In this document: positions 15,474 to 17,422 of the stretch, piece by piece
How positions within the stretch are numbered: the first letter of the stretch is position 1
Layout: the number at the start of each line of letters is the position of its first letter
NCBI GenBank assembly: GCA_902489675.1
Contig: CABUAP010000009.1
Span: 1-17,422 of the forward strand
Reading direction: 5' to 3'
DNA from: an uncultured Azospirillum sp.
GTDB taxonomy: Bacteria; Pseudomonadota; Alphaproteobacteria; RF32; CAG-239
DNA length: 17,422 nucleotides
Position numbers and translations under genes: made by a program
The notes under the pieces: generated by a model
What the model was told of the DNA's origin: nothing
What the model saw: only the letters and a program-made list of their open reading frames with translations
Database searches by the model: none

Positions 15474-15779
15474 ATGTGTATCAAACTGACAATCAAACAG
15501 GAAAATATTTTTTTCCCTGCGTTGATGAAAGTTTTTTACACGATAAATATTGACACCAGCGCCCAAACGGCGCGGGGCCTTGACAAGCCTGTATATGCTG
15601 CGGCGATAGGGATATGCGCCGTTATATCGTTGCCGTTTTCAAAGACGATAACGATGAACATATCCCTGACTGAGGTCGGGGAACCTTTGGTGTATGTTCA
15701 GAACGCAAAAAGTTCAAAGACCCGAGGGATCATTTTAGCATATATGATTTGTCAACTTCCCGATCACCTCTATTCTTAA
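15474..15779 (+). CDS. Doubtful small hypothetical protein
   Basis: An open frame of 101 codons from the ATG at 15474 (AGG five bases upstream) to the TAA at 15777; a GTG 12 nt earlier is also in frame. I recognise no domain. For the frame: it sits about 15 nt after the expected start point of a good promoter. Against it: the second half uses ATA for isoleucine repeatedly, unlike neighbouring genes; a strong stem-loop lies inside it; and the residues show no clear pattern. It may instead be chance within a small RNA gene. Confidence 0.2.
   Translation: MCIKLTIKQENIFFPALMKVFYTINIDTSAQTARGLDKPVYAAAIGICAVISLPFSKTITMNISLTEVGEPLVYVQNAKSSKTRGIILAYMICQLPDHLYS
15608..15667. other. Folded element: long two-part stem-loop
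   Basis: The outer arms AGGGATATG (15608-15616) and CATATCCCT (15659-15667) pair perfectly over 9 bp. Inside, GTTAT-AT-CGT (15621-15630) pairs with ACGATAAC (15645-15652) with a 2-nt bulge, leaving the loop TGCCGTTTTCAAAG. Nothing downstream makes it a terminator. A 9-bp stem alone would be expected a few times by chance in a window of this size; the nested second stem and the upstream promoter make it more notable. It could be part of a small RNA. Confidence 0.35.
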
Positions 15780-15875
15780 AAAGGACAACAGCAGCGGTGG
15801 CTGCGGATAAAAAGAACTTTGGTTTGGGCATATTGGTGATTGATTGATGCAATTTTCAGCCTAAAGGATTTTATC
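15780..15875. other. Spacer upstream of the XRE-family gene
   Basis: Contains a small hairpin GCAGC-GGTG-GCTGC (15791-15804) without a following T-run on either strand, and a short direct repeat GATTGATTGATG near 15838-15849. The AAAGGA ribosome-binding site of the next gene lies at 15863-15868. No gene and no clear promoter are seen. Confidence 0.4.
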
Positions 15876-16256
15876 ATGTCTAATCAAATCCAGCAAAAAG
15901 ATAAAATAATACGAAACAGCCCTCACCCTGTTGAAATCGATATCGGCAGGAGGATCAAATTTTATCGACGCTCTTACAAAATTGCCATAGAAGTGATGGC
16001 TTTTCATACCGGCGTTTCCGCAGATGAGCTTAAAAACTATGAAAAAGGAAAAGGAAAAATAAATTGTCGGACATTATGGATATTCAGCTGCTTTCTGAGG
16101 GTGCCTATCGAAAAATTAATCAAACCGCTAAAGTGCGACCATGAAAAATATACCGGTCTCCGCTCAGATTACCACCTGATGGATGCCTGTGATGATATTT
16201 TAGACGAGGAGGACATTTTCCTCGACAATCAGACCATACCTTTCAAATTAGACTAA
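15876..16256 (+). CDS. Small XRE-family helix-turn-helix protein
   Basis: A 126-residue probable DNA-binding regulator. Residues 24-82 fit the XRE/Cro HTH pattern: 'GRRIKFYRRSYKIAIEVMA', then 'GVSADELKNYEKGKGKI' (recognition helix region, with the usual Y-E-x-G) and 'FLRVPIEKLI'. The remaining 40 residues are short and acidic (DDILDEEDIF), possibly for dimerisation or partner binding; no enzyme domain is seen. Start: the ATG at 15876 has AAAGGA seven bases upstream. An in-frame TTG at 15840 would add 12 residues and bury that site, so it is rejected. The gene converges on mrp and shares a terminator with it. The target is unknown; autoregulation is common in this family but no operator was found. 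It is not an obvious antitoxin, since no toxin gene adjoins it. Confidence 0.8.
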   Translation: MSNQIQQKDKIIRNSPHPVEIDIGRRIKFYRRSYKIAIEVMAFHTGVSADELKNYEKGKGKINCRTLWIFSCFLRVPIEKLIKPLKCDHEKYTGLRSDYHLMDACDDILDEEDIFLDNQTIPFKLD

Positions 16257-16294
16257 AAAATACAGCCCCTGACATCTTGTGTTGCCGGGGCTGT
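16255..16294 (-). terminator. Terminator between the XRE gene and mrp
   Basis: An 8-bp perfect stem ACAGCCCC/GGGGCTGT (16262-16269 with 16287-16294). On the minus strand it is followed by A then six Ts (A-run 16255-16260 on the plus strand), 14 nt past the mrp stop, so it suits mrp well. On the plus strand the tail is TTGTTATGG, a weaker signal, so it may also serve the XRE gene. Confidence 0.85.
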
Positions 16295-16307
16295 TTGTTA
16301 TGGTCAA

Positions 16308-17288
16308 TTACAATCGCTCAAGAACTTTAGCGGCAATTTCGCGATAAGCGTCACTAAACGTGCTTTCAGGTTCGGCATAAACGATCGGGGTACCGCCGTC
16401 GGCATAGCTGCGGATTTTGATATTGAGCGGAATTTCGCCCAAAAACTTTTCGCCCAAACGTTCGGCCGTTTCGCGGGCGCCGTGCTCGCCAAACACAAAT
16501 TCTTTATGGCCGCATTTCGGACACAAATAGTAGCTCATATTTTCGATGATGCCCAAAATCGGCACTTCCACCCGCTTAAACATATTCACGCCCTTGACCG
16601 CATCGATCAGAGCAATATCCTGCGGGGTAGAAACGATGACGGCGCCGTCCAATTTAACCTGCTGTGCCAACGTAATCTGGATATCACCGGTACCGGGAGG
16701 CATATCAATCACCATCACATCAATCTCACCCCAGTTGACTTCCGTCAAAAGCTGCTGCAAGGCGCCGCAAGCTTTCGGTCCGCGCCAGATCAACGGTGTA
16801 TCTTTGGCCACCAAACTGCCGATTGACATAGATTTTAAACCGAGATTTTCGAACGGTTCAAAAGTTTTGCCATCGTAGGAAATCGGAGAAACGTCTTCAA
16901 ACCCGAGCATGGTCGGCACCGACGGACCGTAAATATCGGCGTCAAACAAAGCCGTTTTTTGGCCCAAATCCGCCAACGCCAACGCCAGATTGACCGCCGT
17001 GGTCGACTTGCCGACCCCGCCTTTGCCCGAAGCTACGGCGATGATTTTCTTAACGCCGGGAATCCGCCAGCGGGTATCTCCCTCATCCCGGCGGGCAGCA
17101 GTATAAACAACCGAAACTTTTTCAATTTCCGGCAGCGCTTTCAAGGCCTGTTCCATCGCTTCCGCCTTGGCCGGGTCTTCGATGGCATTAACCAGCGTAA
17201 CGATCGCCCGGTTTTTAAAAACCTTTACGCTTTCAATTGTTTCCGGGGAAAAATATTGTCCGGCAATCCGGCGCAACTCTGCTTCCAT
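16308..17288 (-). CDS. mrp: Mrp/ApbC/NBP35-family iron-sulfur carrier ATPase
   Basis: A 326-residue cytoplasmic P-loop protein that binds and hands over Fe-S clusters to apo-enzymes. A short N-terminal MIP18/DUF59-like domain (about 1-65) precedes the ATPase: deviant Walker A 'SGKGGVGKST' (87-96), 'DADIYGPS' (116-123), 'IDMPPGTGD' (194-202), and 'ENMSYYLCPKCGH' with the cluster-binding Cys256 and Cys259. Start: the ATG at 17288 has AGGAGAG just upstream (4-nt gap). An in-frame ATG 30 nt earlier (17318) would put that site within the gene and is rejected. It is convergent with the XRE gene and divergent from the probable hflK. A TATAAT hexamer on the minus strand (17348-17343) with a poor -35 is a possible promoter. 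Confidence 0.95.
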   Translation of the reverse strand: MEAELRRIAGQYFSPETIESVKVFKNRAIVTLVNAIEDPAKAEAMEQALKALPEIEKVSVVYTAARRDEGDTRWRIPGVKKIIAVASGKGGVGKSTTAVNLALALADLGQKTALFDADIYGPSVPTMLGFEDVSPISYDGKTFEPFENLGLKSMSIGSLVAKDTPLIWRGPKACGALQQLLTEVNWGEIDVMVIDMPPGTGDIQITLAQQVKLDGAVIVSTPQDIALIDAVKGVNMFKRVEVPILGIIENMSYYLCPKCGHKEFVFGEHGARETAERLGEKFLGEIPLNIKIRSYADGGTPIVYAEPESTFSDAYREIAAKVLERL

Positions 17289-17389
17289 AATTCTCTCCTG
17301 TTGATATTGTCGCATCATTAATTGTTTTTAGAATACATTTATATTATATATGAAACTAATGCAATATAATAAACGATGAGGTGTAAAAC
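17289..17389. promoter_or_regulatory. Divergent promoter region between mrp and the probable hflK
   Basis: A 101-nt AT-rich gap. On the minus strand there is a perfect TATAAT (17348-17343), giving mrp a leader of about 48 nt. On the plus strand TTGTTT followed 17 nt later by TATATA is a possible promoter for the rightward gene, whose ribosome-binding site is GAGG near 17378. Neither promoter has both hexamers strong. Confidence 0.3.
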
Positions 17390-17422
17390 ATGGCTGAAAA
17401 CAAAAGCCCGTGGGACGATAAC
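17390..17422 (+). CDS. hflK: Start of a gene, probably hflK (cut by window end)
   Basis: Eleven codons are visible, MAENKSPWDDN, behind a GAGG Shine-Dalgarno with a spacer of about eight bases. A short polar start ending in a PW-D/N motif is typical of HflK, the membrane partner of HflC that restrains the FtsH protease. In many Alphaproteobacteria hflK-hflC lie beside mrp, which supports the guess, although there the genes usually share a strand and here they diverge. Eleven residues cannot prove the assignment; all catalytic or structural features lie outside the window. Confidence 0.5.
   Translation, partial: MAENKSPWDDN

Noticed and set aside
15600..15705. 41-codon hydrophobic frame on the minus strand within the unassigned gap
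   Set aside because: It has only an AGGG three bases before the ATG, no promoter with proper spacing (a TTGACA near 15750 has no -10 at 16-18 nt), and no family resemblance.
15876..16256. XRE protein as the antitoxin of a toxin-antitoxin pair
   Set aside because: No small toxin-like gene adjoins it on either side; the next gene is mrp, convergent.
1..17422. CRISPR array, insertion sequence, tRNA, rRNA or prophage
   Set aside because: No regularly spaced repeats, transposase-like frames, terminal inverted repeats with target duplications, or tRNA/rRNA signatures were seen by eye.

Overview
The window looks like a chromosomal segment of an alphaproteobacterium with an AT-leaning genome. The main evidence is the block rne / amiC-mrcA-prfB, with rne divergent from the other three. 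That order is familiar from Alphaproteobacteria, and the RNase E carries the large insertion inside its S1 domain that is typical of the class. The moderate GC content and the sparse accessory genes would fit an uncultured, possibly host-associated, Rhodospirillales-like lineage. That placement is inference from gene content only.

Layout: 1-190 is AT-rich and holds no recognisable gene. mlaC (minus) and an orphan AapJ-like amino-acid-binding protein (plus) diverge at about 836-892. The binding-protein gene ends in a clear intrinsic terminator. From about 10850 down to 2197 runs a minus-strand series: amiC, mrcA (PBP1a), prfB (RF2, with a programmed +1 frameshift), a large YhdP/AsmA-like protein, and a small HAD-like protein. 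The last three are joined by a 4-nt and then a 14-nt overlap. rne reads rightward behind a long, hairpin-rich leader and is followed 14 nt later by a periplasmic M48 metalloprotease with a TPR-like tail. The stretch 15354-15875 has no confident gene. It does have a good sigma70-like promoter and a folded element, so a small RNA or small protein is possible. Then come a small XRE-family DNA-binding protein, a terminator shared with the convergent gene mrp (Fe-S carrier ATPase), and the first 11 codons of a divergent gene that is probably hflK.

Functionally the window is mostly envelope biogenesis and quality control. MlaC and the YhdP-like protein fit phospholipid traffic between membranes, PBP1a makes peptidoglycan and AmiC cleaves it, and the M48 protease would act on outer-membrane assembly. 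RF2 and RNase E add translation termination and RNA turnover; both are classic autoregulated genes, and the cis-elements expected for each are visible or plausible here. No mobile element, CRISPR array, tRNA, rRNA or prophage was seen. The less ordinary points are the unannotated stretch at 15424-15780, the HAD-like protein with a changed motif I coupled to YhdP, the rne leader, and the binding protein's altered ligand pocket.
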